Source: Trametes villosa (Eukaryota; Basidiomycota; Agaricomycetes; Polyporales; Polyporaceae). From it: 64,000 nt of DNA. Positions 25,280 through 35,900 of the stretch are shown one piece after another. The DNA lies in assembly GCA_002964805.2 (NCBI GenBank), contig PUDQ02000039.1:62001-126000 (forward strand), read 5' to 3'. The position numbers and the translations under genes are program-made. Position 1 is the first letter of the stretch, and the number at the start of each line of letters is the position of its first letter. Below the pieces are notes generated by a model. That model searched no databases, was not told where the DNA came from, and worked only from the letters and a program-made list of their open reading frames with translations.

Positions 25280-26332
25280 TCAGTCATTGTGCAAGCAGAC
25301 GGACCATATGGAGAGGATGGAGCGCGCAGTGCACGTGCTCTTGTACACGTCGCGGATAGTCCACTCTTGCGGAAAGCATCCATGGTGCTCATCAAAATAG
25401 TGTTCGTACGCCTCGCGGACGGTCAGAGGTCTGTCCAACCTAGGTACAGCGTAGGTTAGCACGCATCGCAAGCTGGCCTTGGACAACAATCTGAACGTAC
25501 ACTTCGTGAGCTGCTCGGACAACGTCGCGCACCTCGATCGCTCTCGCCCGCCTCATTTGAAACTCTTGGATTTCTTGGCCGGCGACGTTCAGGATCACGA
25601 CCGAGGTCACCGGGGGGAACACAGCGAAGCTCTTTGCGGCGAGCGGGTGCTCTGCGAGATAGAGACCCGCGTACTCGTCCGGATCGTGGTCGTGTGTGTC
25701 CTGGCCGTCCAGCCGGCGCAGCGGGCCGCTGGGCGCGCGGAGGTGTGCGTCCTTCATTGCAGGGACCACGGGAGGGTCGACGCCATCTCCGGGCTTGTAC
25801 TCGATGTGCTCGAAGATGGGGTGCCCACAGAACATCACGTCGTCCTCGCTGCAGATGTATAGGATTTTCAGGGGTTCGATGTCTTCTGCGAGCTCGCGCA
25901 TGCACCCCCCTGGGGTACGCAATGTCGGTAAACGCCATGCCCCAGCAGACTGAAACAAGGGGTTTGCGTACGATTCTTCTCCAGAAGCGCCTCACCGCAC
26001 TGCGGATGGGTGCAGAACCCGTCTTGGGAGATGCAGCTGATGGCGACGTCCTTCCAGGAACGTTCGAGCTCCAAGTCGACGGGGGGGCTCCGGTAGAATA
26101 TCTTTGGCAAGGACTTGACCTCGCCCTGGAGGACGTCGCCGCTGAGCCCATTCTTCCAGCACACGAGCTTCCAGAACACATCCGGGTCGTCTCCTGCGTC
26201 ATAGAGAGCCGCGACCCTGGGGCAGCTGCGATAGAAGCAGACGTGGGTGCGGAGGTCGTCGGCGGGGATGAGCTCTTTGACGACAAGCAGCAACTCCTGA
26301 GGGAAGTTCAGTTTTCTGTCGGAGGGAGCCAT
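25280..26332 (-). pseudogene. F-box-like fungal protein with a frame break
   Basis: Minus strand. ATG 26332-26330 opens an exon to 25972 with an F-box-like start (LNFPQELLLVVKELIPADDL) followed by FWKLVCWKNGLSGD. An 86-nt intron (25971-25886) joins in phase to an exon reading FCGHPIFEHIEYKPGDG, LRAPSGPLRRLDGQ and AVFPPVTSVVILNVAGQEI. Around 25480-25460 the frame ends in a stop, but an overlapping frame carries on convincingly as LTYAVPRLDRPLTVREAYE, WTIRDVYKSTCTARSILSIW and stops at 25280. A small deletion or frameshift is therefore likely; a sequencing indel would restore a gene. The pattern matches my recollection of a family amplified in agaricomycetes, function unknown. A MITE starts 124 bp upstream of the ATG. 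Confidence 0.6.
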
Positions 26333-26455
26333 GGTTCGAAGGGACGTTGAGCTCGTCGAGTTTGACCGAATGAGGATGTCGATGCGCGTCGACGTCGAGG
26401 TAGAAGGGAGCTCAATAGACGCCCAACCCGGGATTCCCGGATTTACCACGGCTGA

Positions 26456-26946
26456 CCAGGACCCAGGAAAACCCACCAAGAGCCCACATCCCGGAATCCC
26501 CGAAAACGGGCCCGAAAATGGCGAAAAGTTACATGCAAACCCCCGAAAATGGGCCCCGGAGGGGCCCTTCTGGCATCCCGAAAACCGGGGTCAGCTCGGA
26601 GAGATATGTGCCGGACCCCCGAAAGTACGCCTGGCTCGGCCCGTCGGGAGGGGCCTATGCGATGGAACCGGCGGGTGAGCGCCGCTCACGCCGATAATAG
26701 CTGTTATCGGCCGGCGTAGTCGCGAAAACGGTTTTTGGGGCCGAATCGAGCTCTCAAGCAGGCGATTTTTTGCGCGTTTAATGGGCGCCTAACGCGATGT
26801 TACATGCCCTGAAGCCCCGAAACCGGCGCCGCAGGCCGCAGGATACGTGAAAATCCCCGAAAACCGGTCCATCTGGGACCCCCGAAAACGGCCCAAAATG
26901 GACCAAAATCGGATGTGAGCTCTTGGTGTACTTTCCTGGGTCCTGG
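26456..26946. mobile_element. 491-bp MITE-like element with ~37-bp TIRs
   Basis: Terminal inverted repeats start CCAGGACCCAGGAAA and continue through CACCAAGAGC(C/T)CACATCC, at 26456-26492 and in reverse at 26910-26946. Both ends are flanked by CTGA (26452-26455 and 26947-26950), a likely 4-bp target duplication. The interior is non-coding, with many CCCCGAAAA(C/T)-type repeats, and carries a central near-palindrome CCGATAATAGCTGTTATCGG at 26689-26708. No transposase, so it is non-autonomous. It lies between two divergently oriented genes. Confidence 0.8.
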
Positions 26947-27277
26947 CTGACCCCGGCGCAAAGTTTCCCTCATTCGGATAATGTGCCAACAGCTGTCTTC
27001 GGCATAAACCGCAGCCTAATGCACGCGAACAGCACATCGGTCGTCGGATTGAAACAACTTGAGGTGACGTTCTACATTGGCCCGTGCAACGATCCTACAG
27101 AGAACCGAAACTCGGGCAATAGCACTGAGCAGTGCAGTCATAGTCAAGACACCTTCGGGCAGTAGGGTGTTCGCGCTCGTGCACCGTCCGTTACACCGCC
27201 GCCTCTGCACCTCCGTGTCATCGCGCCCTCTACGCGCTAGCAGCGCTCGTCGACCTTCAAGCTTCAAGCTCGATCCC

Positions 27278-29478
27278 ATGAATCCCCGCACCGGCGACAC
27301 GGACATTTTGCCACCTAGGCCTTCCTCAATGATCTGTGCCGCTTGCTGGAGAGGGCCTTTCGCAGCACACCTCGGCATATTCCATCTTCCCGTCTCCCTG
27401 AGGCATGTCGATGGACATGAATCGCTTTGGGAAGGGGGTTACACATACCTGACTTCCAAATCGCGGGTGAAGCGTGCCGCCGCCGGCTGCGCGTGGTGCA
27501 AGCTTCTACGGGCGCGGCTACTGGCGCGCGCGAGCGACCCGAGTATAATCCGCCGAGGAGAGCTGCTCTCTCCCGGTCCGTCGTGGGTTCGAGCCGGGCT
27601 GAGGGTCGTAGATGGTATCCAGTAGACACGTTGGCGATCGAGGTGCTATGAAACGACCTATATCTCTCCGAGGCCGTTGTACAGACCTCCGCAGGTGCGT
27701 TGATCCCAGTGCATGTGGTACCTCTCTTCCTGACAGTTGTATTATCAGACGATCTCGCAGCACCGTATGTTGTCGCCCGGCACCCTGTCCTCGACGTCGG
27801 CTCCCCGCGCGCATTCGACTTCGCGAAGATGCTCGTCGAAGCCTGCGTGCACGGGCACGAGAGCTGCACTGCCATTGCGCCACCGTCGGACGTGCGCCTC
27901 CCAACACGACTTGCTGACTGCAGCGACCCGGATTGTCCCCGACTCGTGCTTAAAGAAGGCGCGGTCGGCTGCTATCCAGCTCTCAGCTGTGTCTGGGGCG
28001 AGCCGCAACCTCACCGAACCACCACGTCCAACCTTTCCGCCTACACCCACGGAATCAACGCCGCCCTCCTCCCAAAGACTATTCGCGACGCCATTACTCA
28101 CGCTCTAGAGCTCCTCGGGTATTTTTGGGTAGACAGTCTGTGCATTGTCCAAGACAGCGACGAAGACAAAGTACACGAGATTGGGTACATGCGCCTGATC
28201 TACTACCGCTATGCATACTTGACTATCATCGCGGCCTCCGCCCGGACGGTCAACGAGGGTTTCCTTCAGGAACGCTCACCAGAGGACGTCGTCCGAGTGG
28301 CCCTCACTGTTCAATGTCCTCGACGAAGCTCGGCCGGGGGCAGTCCCGCGCCGGAAGGCGTGCCGGAGGTCGGCGAAGTGACTATCTCTCTCACGAGGGT
28401 AACCTCCGGGCTCGTACGCAGCGGCGAACTCGTCGACGAGCGGGGGTGATGTCTGCGAAGTTTGCGATGTCCACACGGAAACTCATCTACACGTCGACAA
28501 CGCTGCACTATAGGCGCCAGGAAGTCACACGAAATGTGGGCAACTCCTTTTACAACCGTATTGGCGCGAGGCCAGCACTTCCCGACGTTCTCTTCCACTC
28601 ACCGCCCTCACCCGTGGCGCCGGAATCAAAAGAGTGGTCCTCCGTACACACGGTTTGGTGCGAAATTGTAGCCGAATACACTGGCCGCACTTTAGGCCGA
28701 TCCCAAGACAAGCTTGTAGCGTGCGGCGCGCTGGCAGAGGTTTTCCACTCCGTGCTGCGTACGGACTATCTGGCGGGACTCTGGCGCCGAACTCGGCTGG
28801 GGGACTTGCTCTGGTATCGACTCGAGGATCAGCTACGCCGCACAACGGACTCGGAACTCCGGGCGCCATCGTGGTCTTGGGCTGCCGTCGACGGAGAAGT
28901 TGCCATGCATTGGCTCACATTTCCGGGACCGGAAGCGACAGCAATGGCGGGCCTCCTTCGCTGTGACGTTGTCCTCACTGAGAACGCGGGGCGACCATTC
29001 GGCGAAGTGATGAGCGGGTCTTTGATCTTGTGCGCCGTGTTGATACCGTGCCACTGCGAGGCGCGCATCCGCGGTGTCGAGGAGTGGAGCGATGAAATCC
29101 TGCTGCCTTCCGGGTGGTGTAAGCGGTACTCGGGAGACGGTGCGTCCGTCTACGAAGGCCAATCTGCGTTGCAGGATATTAGGCCTCCGGGGTGGTTCCA
29201 GTTCGCCCGCTACGCCGATGATCAAGACCGTCACCGCGGCGGTGCGGGAGTGCTACCTCGTTCCGCTCATACGACGGGTACCGGCACGGCCGGACGATCT
29301 GCGAGACCCGGACGCGCAGGGCATCATTGTATCGCCCGTCGAATGTCAGGGTCCGAACATCGCGAACATTGGGAGGCGAGTGTATCGCCGGATCGGTGCC
29401 TTTCGTGCGGATTCTTGGGATACGGCGCGGAAAGGTGACTACGAGTCGCTCACCTCGGGGAAGATCGTGATTATATGA
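27278..29478 (+). pseudogene. HET-domain (heterokaryon incompatibility-type) protein, degenerate
   Basis: ATG 27278 starts an exon with a Cys pair (ICAACWRGPF) and a GCAWC motif. The HET domain (PF06985 type) follows after an intron ending at 27748: YPALSCVWGEPQPH, LLPKTIRDAITHALELLGYF, WVDSLCIVQDSDEDK and YAYLTIIAASA. C-terminal parts read TRKLIYTSTTLHYRRQEVT, DKLVACGALAEVF, APSWSWAAVDGEV and VSPVECQGPNIANIGRRVYR to a stop at 29478. HET proteins mediate non-self recognition and cell death in fungi. Breaks: an in-fr­ame TGA at 27649-27651 between VDTLAIEVL and NDLYLSEAVV, and a frame change near 29200-29260 with no plausible intron. It is probably a pseudogene unless these are errors. Confidence 0.75.
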
Positions 29479-30098
29479 ATGCGCTGCTTCAGCTGTATGT
29501 ACCCGTGCAATTCGTCCGGATCGTCCACTGACTAGCGTCTCGTTGATAGTCTGCAGGTTGCGTGAACAAATATAATGTAGCATGCCGCTTTGAGTCGTTC
29601 GATACTCGAGTGCCAGCACCCCCGGATACCGCGCGCTCAGATGTTCTTCTACGCGCCCAACTGGACCGGACGACGAGTAACGAGCGCGACCTTGCGGTAG
29701 GCGGGACCCACAGAGGCAGCGCTCTCCGCGGACGCCCGCATTAAGCGGGGGACAGCGGAGAATACAATCGCAGCGACTCCTACGCGCGGCGCCATTGCGT
29801 TCGGACGCGCTGCTCTTTCGTCCACACTAGCGATGCCGGAATCTCGTTCTTCCGTTTCGTCTTGCTTGTATGCGCCGCACGCCCTCACGCTCACTGGCTT
29901 CCTCAGCTGCTCGTAGTCTTGGTTCATACCGCACGCAAGGTGCTTCTCGTATGCGGTCCGGGAGGCGAATACGGGCTTGCCGTTGTCCACAGGCTGCCAG
30001 AGGTTGTCAGAGATATGGCACACGATGGCCGTGAGGAGATTACCTACCGCACGGGGAGAAGGCCGATGTGCGTACCTACGAAGCCCGACTGCCCAAGT
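29479..30098. other. no firmly supported gene
   Basis: A minus-strand frame (30023-29649) with HISDNLWQPVDNGKPVFA and a Cys/His-bearing stretch looks somewhat protein-like, but has no ATG start or recognised domain. Confidence 0.3.
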
Positions 30099-30356
30099 TC
30101 AGCTTTCTGTGGATCGGCAGCCTTTTGCACCAGGTCTCAATGGTCCTTGAATAGGTCGGAAGGGGTCGTCGACAGAATGGCGCGCTGAGTAGGTACCCGA
30201 TACGTCTTGTTCGTGTTCAAGCAGGAGTCTAGTGCCAGTACCCGGGAACGCACACTGTAAATTGCGGACAGTCACAGGCAAGGTTAGCAGTACGTAGTGA
30301 AAGCTGGTTGTGAGAGGAGATTCCAGTCGAGCGTTGCTTGACTCTGATGTGCTTGC

Positions 30357-30849
30357 CTTTAGCGGCCGGTGCTCGCCCACCAGCAACCAGGTCCGGTTGA
30401 ACGCCTCCACGATCACGTCTGGCCAACACATATGCAATATGTCCTCAGCCGCTATCTCCTTCTGAGCGCGGGCGGTGCACCCACCTGCGACGGGCCTCAG
30501 CCGCTTCGCGCTTCGCGCTCTCGCCCTCGGGCGAAACGCCGACCCACATCACGTTCGCCAGCCCCTGGCTGCCTCGCTCCGGCTTCATGATGTCCATCCT
30601 GTCTAGCTTCACGCCGAGCTTCTCTCCTCTGAGGATCTGCAGGACGCGCAGTCTTAGCTCTTCCAATACGACCTTGGCTGCATCGAGTGTCCGCGACTTG
30701 TCTAGGGAGTCCGCGCCGCCGTCGAGCGACATTACCCCAGCGTGAAGCGCAACCGCCGCGGAGAAATCACCACTGTGGCGTCTAGTCCCGGGATCGCTGG
30801 AGTCGACGCAAGGAGCGGGTCGGTGAACGCGTTCATTGTCTCGCGCAGC
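30357..30849 (-). pseudogene. 3' half of a 2H-phosphoesterase (AKAP7/ASCC1-like) gene split by a retrotransposon
   Basis: Minus strand, continuing from the 5' part at 38646-38325 after removal of the inserted element. The interrupted exon runs on from 30849: FTDPLLAS...IPGL, SPRRLRFTLG, then MSLDGG, LGVKLDRMDIMKPE and LANVMWVGV, to a donor at 30484 (GTGGGT). A later exon (30418-30357) reads VEAFNRTWLLVGEHRPLK and is followed by GCAAGC, a possible GC donor. These match the second half of AKAP7/ASCC1-type 2H-phosphoesterase domains (FTLG being close to the second H-x-T motif, here with Phe in place of His). A one-base shift at the four-G run (plus-strand 30735-30738) separates the FTLG frame from the MSLDGG frame, and the next exon does not join in phase, so this half is also decayed. 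Confidence 0.78.
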
Positions 30850-30853
30850 CCGG
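30850..30853. repeat. target-site duplication CCGG (left)
   Basis: CCGG directly precedes the 5' LTR and is repeated at 38325-38328 directly after the 3' LTR. It restores the host exon when the element and one copy are removed. Confidence 0.9.
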
Positions 30854-31124
30854 TGGAGTAGGGGGTCTGCGGGAGAGAGGCGCGGAGAGGAGGAGGAGAG
30901 GGCGAGCTGAGGGATGCTTAGTCAGCAGGCAGAGGCGCCGGAGGAGTAGATCGAGCATTGTACACGAGGGGAGGATCATCATCACGGTCATCGGGGAGCA
31001 TCCGCACAGAGCCCCGAGTCTTCTGAGCTTATCGTCTGCATCTGTCTGGACTGGGTCTGCTTCTCATTGCGATCTCTCTCGACATCTACATCGCGCCTAG
31101 GGCGTCTAGGTTTGGACTGCTCCA
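30854..31124 (+). repeat. 5' LTR, 271 bp
   Basis: Begins TGGAGTAGGG and ends GGACTGCTCCA (TG...CA, with TGGAG/CTCCA as short terminal inverted repeats). Identical base for base to 38054-38324. It must hold the element's promoter; no TATA box was recognised. Confidence 0.97.
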
Positions 31125-31126
31125 TC

Positions 31127-31144
31127 TGGTGACGACAGTGCGAA
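31127..31144 (+). promoter_or_regulatory. tRNA primer-binding site
   Basis: TGGTGACGACAGTGCGAA begins 2 nt after the LTR. Its complement ends in CCA and, read further, resembles a tRNA T-arm plus acceptor 3' strand (GGTTCGATTC...GTCGTCACCA), so a cellular tRNA is the likely minus-strand primer. It is not the initiator-Met type TGGTAGCGC/TGGTATCAG. Which tRNA is unknown. Confidence 0.7.
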
Positions 31145-31632
31145 TCGAACCGAAGTCGAAACGAACGCATAGCACGCATCGCAAAAGTGGCTGGCAAACG
31201 CAAAAGAATCTTGCGAAGGAACAGCCTAGGACAGTTTGCTGGAAACAGTGGCAGCACCTCTCGACCGGACAATCTGGATCTTCGACAAGCCGAGAACGAC
31301 ACATCCGATCTATCCCTACCTGGCAGCTCAATTCCTACGCCTTCTACCACCTCCGCGTTCACACCACCAGCGACCACGGACAGCGAGCGCGACGACTCAG
31401 AGCGCGACGACAAAGCGTCCACAGCTTCGTCGGACCTCCGTACACGCGAGCCCGTCAAGACGTACATATACGCACAGTCGAACGTCACCGCACCAGATCT
31501 CGACAACCTCGTCAACCCGCAAGATTCACTCGTCCTTCCGAAACACAGCAGTGGCGTCACTACCGGAGAGCGCGAAGCGAACCAGCGATCACGCCAGATC
31601 CAACATCGAGCGACAGGGAAGAACGACCGAAC

Positions 31633-32955
31633 ATGTCCGTGTTCAACCCAGGCGTGGCGAGACCCCAGTTTGGGGGCAACCTAAACTCGGAGACCGCTAA
31701 GCAGTTCTGGATGGACGCCGAGGAGTATCTAGAGGGGTGTAGCGAGTCGGTGAAGTGCAAGCGGGTGGCGAGACTCTGGTTGGCGGACTCAGCAGCGGAC
31801 GTCTGGTACGAGGAGCTGGAGGAGTCGACGAAGAACAGCTGGGATAGGCTAGGGAAGGCGTTCGCAGCCGAGTGGATGAAGCAGGACACGCTCAGCCTCA
31901 CGGAGTCAGACCTCCTCGCCATCCTCAAGAAGGACATGCCGACCGACCAGGAGCTCCTGACGTACGAAACCAGCGGAACCGGGAAGCCAACCAGCGTCTT
32001 ACAGCGTTGGTCGCGCCAGGTCAGCAACCTAGTACGGCGGTACAGGGTTCCGGACTCGGTGGCAGAACGGTTTCGCTCGGAGCTCGCGGCGATCGTCTTG
32101 CGCGACATGTTGCCGGTGGTCGCGACGTGGAAGGAGTTCGATGAGGCGATCGGGAAGATCAGCGTCACGAAGCTCAAGGAGCGTGTCGCGCTGTTCCAGC
32201 CCCAAGGGCAGACCAAGAGGGGCGACACCGACAAGACAAGCGAGACGACGAAGAGCGGCGAGGCCAACCACACGCCGCTGACGGTCGACGACCTCGCGAA
32301 GGTCATGCAAGGCATCGCCATCGCAGGAGCACACTCGGTGAGCCAGGTCCAAGCTCCACCCTACTACGCGATGAGGCCACCGCCGCCGCCGCCACCGCGC
32401 TGGGCAGGACCACCGCCCAACGCGGTGCGCGCACGAGGTCCTACGCCCGCAATGCCGCGCATGCCCCCGGAAGAACGCCTCGCGCTTATACGGCAAAAGG
32501 CGCTCGCGCCGCAGCCTGACACTGAGGAGGGGCGAGCGACGTACGAAAAGCAGAAGCGCGACTGGCACGCAGCGCACGTCGGCGAGACGAGACCAAACGA
32601 GCACATGCCGTATCCGCTCACGCCCGGAACCTTAGCGGTCGCGTCGGGCGAGTGTTGGAGGTGCGGGCAGAGGAGACACGCCATGGGCGTCGAGTGCCCC
32701 GGGCCCTTCGTACCTACGCTGGAGAACGCCTGGAGAGCTACGGCGGGAATGGTGGAGACCGAGGCCCGACGAGCTCAGGCTGGCGCCCCGGTCCATTTCG
32801 TGGGCGGACCCGGTTACGCGGGAGCACCTTACGAGTACGCGTACACGCCACAGCCCGACCCGTACGCGCAAGCGTACTATGGAGGACAGTGGGGCCCGTA
32901 CGCGCAGGGAGGAGCAGGAACATTCGAGTCCGCGTGGGAACAGGGAAAAGGCTAG
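31633..32955 (+). CDS. gag: Gag polyprotein, about 440 aa
   Basis: ATG 31633 is the first ATG after the LTR; the 500-nt leader contains none. The N-terminal half is an alpha-helical, Trp- and charge-rich capsid-like region (FWMDAEEYLEGC, ARLWLADSAADVWYEEL). A proline-rich segment (PPPPPPP near 32382-32398) and a single zinc knuckle CWRCGQRRHAMGVEC (C-x2-C-x4-H-x5-C, one residue longer than the usual last spacing) follow. The C-terminus is Tyr/Gly/Pro-rich and stops at TAG 32953. Another frame (31187-31560) is open in the leader but lacks an ATG; it could be a relic of a longer N-terminus. Gag forms the virus-like particle. Confidence 0.9.
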   Translation: MSVFNPGVARPQFGGNLNSETAKQFWMDAEEYLEGCSESVKCKRVARLWLADSAADVWYEELEESTKNSWDRLGKAFAAEWMKQDTLSLTESDLLAILKKDMPTDQELLTYETSGTGKPTSVLQRWSRQVSNLVRRYRVPDSVAERFRSELAAIVLRDMLPVVATWKEFDEAIGKISVTKLKERVALFQPQGQTKRGDTDKTSETTKSGEANHTPLTVDDLAKVMQGIAIAGAHSVSQVQAPPYYAMRPPPPPPPRWAGPPPNAVRARGPTPAMPRMPPEERLALIRQKALAPQPDTEEGRATYEKQKRDWHAAHVGETRPNEHMPYPLTPGTLAVASGECWRCGQRRHAMGVECPGPFVPTLENAWRATAGMVETEARRAQAGAPVHFVGGPGYAGAPYEYAYTPQPDPYAQAYYGGQWGPYAQGGAGTFESAWEQGKG

Positions 32956-32990
32956 GGGCCGCGAGCTCGTCGGATCCGACAGCGGCCCCT
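32943..32990 (+). promoter_or_regulatory. programmed -1 ribosomal frameshift site (gag-pol)
   Basis: A heptamer G-GGA-AAA (32943-32949) stands in the gag frame exactly as X-XXY-YYZ, one codon before the gag stop. Four nt later a perfect 9-bp stem starts: AGGGGCCGC (32954-32962) pairs with GCGGCCCCT (32982-32990). The 19-nt loop has a further small inverted repeat (GTCG/CGAC). Slipping back by one base joins gag to pol in the observed frame. Confidence 0.88.
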
Positions 32991-35900
32991 CAGCCTGATC
33001 CTACCCCGAACACGAAGGTCCCCGAGCGAGACTCGCCAGCGCGCGGGGACGAGAATGGTGCGAGCTCCCTAATAGACCGCGAAGTACCTACATCACCTGT
33101 CTCAAGGACGAGTTACGAAAGTATCAGATCCCCCGAAGTACAGAAGACTGAGTCAATGCATACTACGTTCATGTACTCGGTGGGAGCGGTCAGTGGGAGC
33201 TTACACGAATCGCAGCCATTCGTGTATCACGTTACAGTAAGAAACCCGAGCACCGGAGAGGCGGTGCGAGTGAAAGGGTTGATCGACGATGGAGCTATGG
33301 TGAACGTCGTCGATGCAGACTTGTGGCCGAGGCTCGAGACACGACTGGGGAAAGCGGAACAGTCGTCGCGTAAGCTGCGCATGGCAAATGGCAGCGTCGT
33401 AGAGTCACAAGGATGCTGGACCGGCGTGTTCGACTTCGAAGGAGTCAGCGTAACGAGCTCATTCGAGCTCTTCGCGAGTAAAGGAGCATGGTCGTTCCTG
33501 ATCGGGAAGCCTCTCCTAGAAGCACTGAAAGCCCAACACGATTACGAAGCGGATACCATTCGCGTAAGAGGACGAGAACGTAGCGCGGTGGTGCAGAACC
33601 AGTACGGTCGTACATGGGGCGATGAGACGCTGAGAGCGAAGGGACTATTGCTCACACTTGATGCAAAGATGTGCTTGAGCGATGCATCTGATTCAGTTCT
33701 AGATCCCAGTCGTACACAAGAATGCGAGACAACGCTGATTGTACATGGAGCAGAGCACGAGCGTGAAGAGCTACCGCAAGCGTCGAGCGCAAGCGCCCAA
33801 GCAGACGAAGATCGCGACGCGCCGGAAATAAGCGCCGAAGCGTTAGACAAGAACGACGACGACAAGGAGCGAAGGCAAGAGCGCACAACGGCTCTGAATG
33901 TCGACGAAGACAACGGATGGTACATAGGGCCGGACGCCGAAGAACGAGAAGAGAACCAAGAAGACCTATTCGAATTCCCGGTGAATGCAGTCCACAACGA
34001 GCAGACCGCCACTGACGACATATATACCAGGACAACCGAACCGTTCAAGGCCAGTCGAGTCCGAGCAGTAGTAGAGGCTGTTCAGATTGGAGAAGACGTC
34101 ACGGCAGAAGAGCGCGAGCGGATACAAGACCTCATCAAGGAGTTCGCGGACTGCTTTGCGCTCTCCGTCAAAGAAGTCACGCCGGTTCCAGGTGCGGTTC
34201 ACACTCTCAACGTGCCGCCAGACGCTACCTTCTCCAAGCGAGTTCACCAGCGGCCCCTAACCCCGCCACAACGAGCGTACGTACATAAGAAGATCGACGA
34301 GCTCGTAGAAGCAGGGGCGATCGAGCCGTGCTCGCCGAGCGAGGTGAAGTGCATCGCGCCGATCACTCTCGCTCACAAGGTGCACGAAGGAGAAGGCCTG
34401 ACCATCGAGGAGCTCCGACGACGGGTGAACGAGGAAGCCGAGGCAGCCGGCATCGAGCCACCATTCGACGTACCGAAACGACCAGAGAACGAAGAGCGGA
34501 AGTACACCGAACAGCCCACAGAGCGAAAATGGCGAATCTGTCAAAACTTTGGAGAGATCAACAAAGTCACAGAAATTGCGCCCATGCCGCAAGGTGATAT
34601 CAGGCAGAAGCAGCAAAATCTGAGCGGCCATCGGTGGGTCTGCACATTTGACTTCGCGTCCGGCTTCTACGCTGTTGTTCTCGCAGAAGAGTCACGACCG
34701 TATACTTGCTTCTATATCGAAGGGCGGGGCTACTTCCGATGCGTCAAGATGCCGTTTGGTCTTACAGGGGCACCAACATCATTCGCATACATGACGGCTT
34801 TGCACCTGCACGACCTGCTCGTCGACGGCACGATGGAGTTGTTCGTCGATGACGGAGGAACGGCGGGAGACGAGTTCGAAGGACTGCTAGGCAAACTGCG
34901 GCGAATCCTCGAGCGCATTCGATCGTGCGGCCTATCGTTGTCGCCGTCGAAGTGCCGGTGGTTCATGACGGAAGCCGTCTTTGCAGGCGGCCTGGTTGGA
35001 CCCAAAGGAGTCACGACGGACAGAGCTAAGTTGACGGCTGTGGTTGACTGGAAGAAACCCGGCGATGCACTAAATCTTGTCTCATTCCTAGGTCTTACCA
35101 GCCACTTCCGGGACCTCATCAAAGACTATGCGCGTCTCGAGGCGCCGTTGCGCGACCTCCTGCGCGACGTGCATGTGCCACAGTCAGCGAAGAAGGGTCT
35201 GTATAGGCGGGCGATGCAAAACCACAAGTTCGGAGAACGGTGGAGAGCGGAGCACGACGAAGCATTCGTCAAGCTCAAGACAGTGCTGACGTCAGAGCCG
35301 GTATTGCATCGACCCCAATGGGATGGAACCCCGTTCATCGTCACAACAGGCGGATCGAAAGATGGGTTCGGAGCAGTACTCACTCAACGGTTCACCGATG
35401 TGTTACCTAGCGGCAAAATCGTCAAGAGGATCCACCCGATCGCGTTCGCATCCAAGCGAACGTCGAAGACGGAAGAGAAGTACCATTCGTTCATTTCAGA
35501 GTTCGCTGCACTGAAGTTTGGGTTAGATAAGTTCTCAGACATCATCTGGGGATTCCCAGTCGAACTCGAAACCGACTGCAAGGCACTCAAGGATGTCTTG
35601 TCCAACGACAAGCTGACGAGCACGCACGTCAGATGGCGAGACGGCATTCTAGCTCACCAGATTGTCGACGTTCGACACATTCCAGGAAAGCTCAATACTG
35701 TCGCCGACGGACTCAGTCGGGTGGGCGAGAACGCGCCGCGGTCCGAAGGCGACGGCAGTGAGTGGACCGTGAGCGAGGACTGGGAAACAAACACCGGGCT
35801 AGTCAACGACATCTTCCAGGTGAGCGATGCCAACGCGACCGACGAGCAGATTGACGCGCTCGTTCACAGGTTCAAAGACGAACCGATGTTCCTCAAGATT

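Noticed and set aside
26689..26708. Near-palindrome as an independent transposon end, since AGCTGTTATC also occurs in the MITE at 51785.
   Set aside because: The shared word is short and the flanks do not match, so it is treated as an internal feature of the 491-bp MITE.
27585..27605. GGGTTCGAGCC, another B-box-like word.
   Set aside because: It sits in HET-gene sequence, with no cloverleaf.
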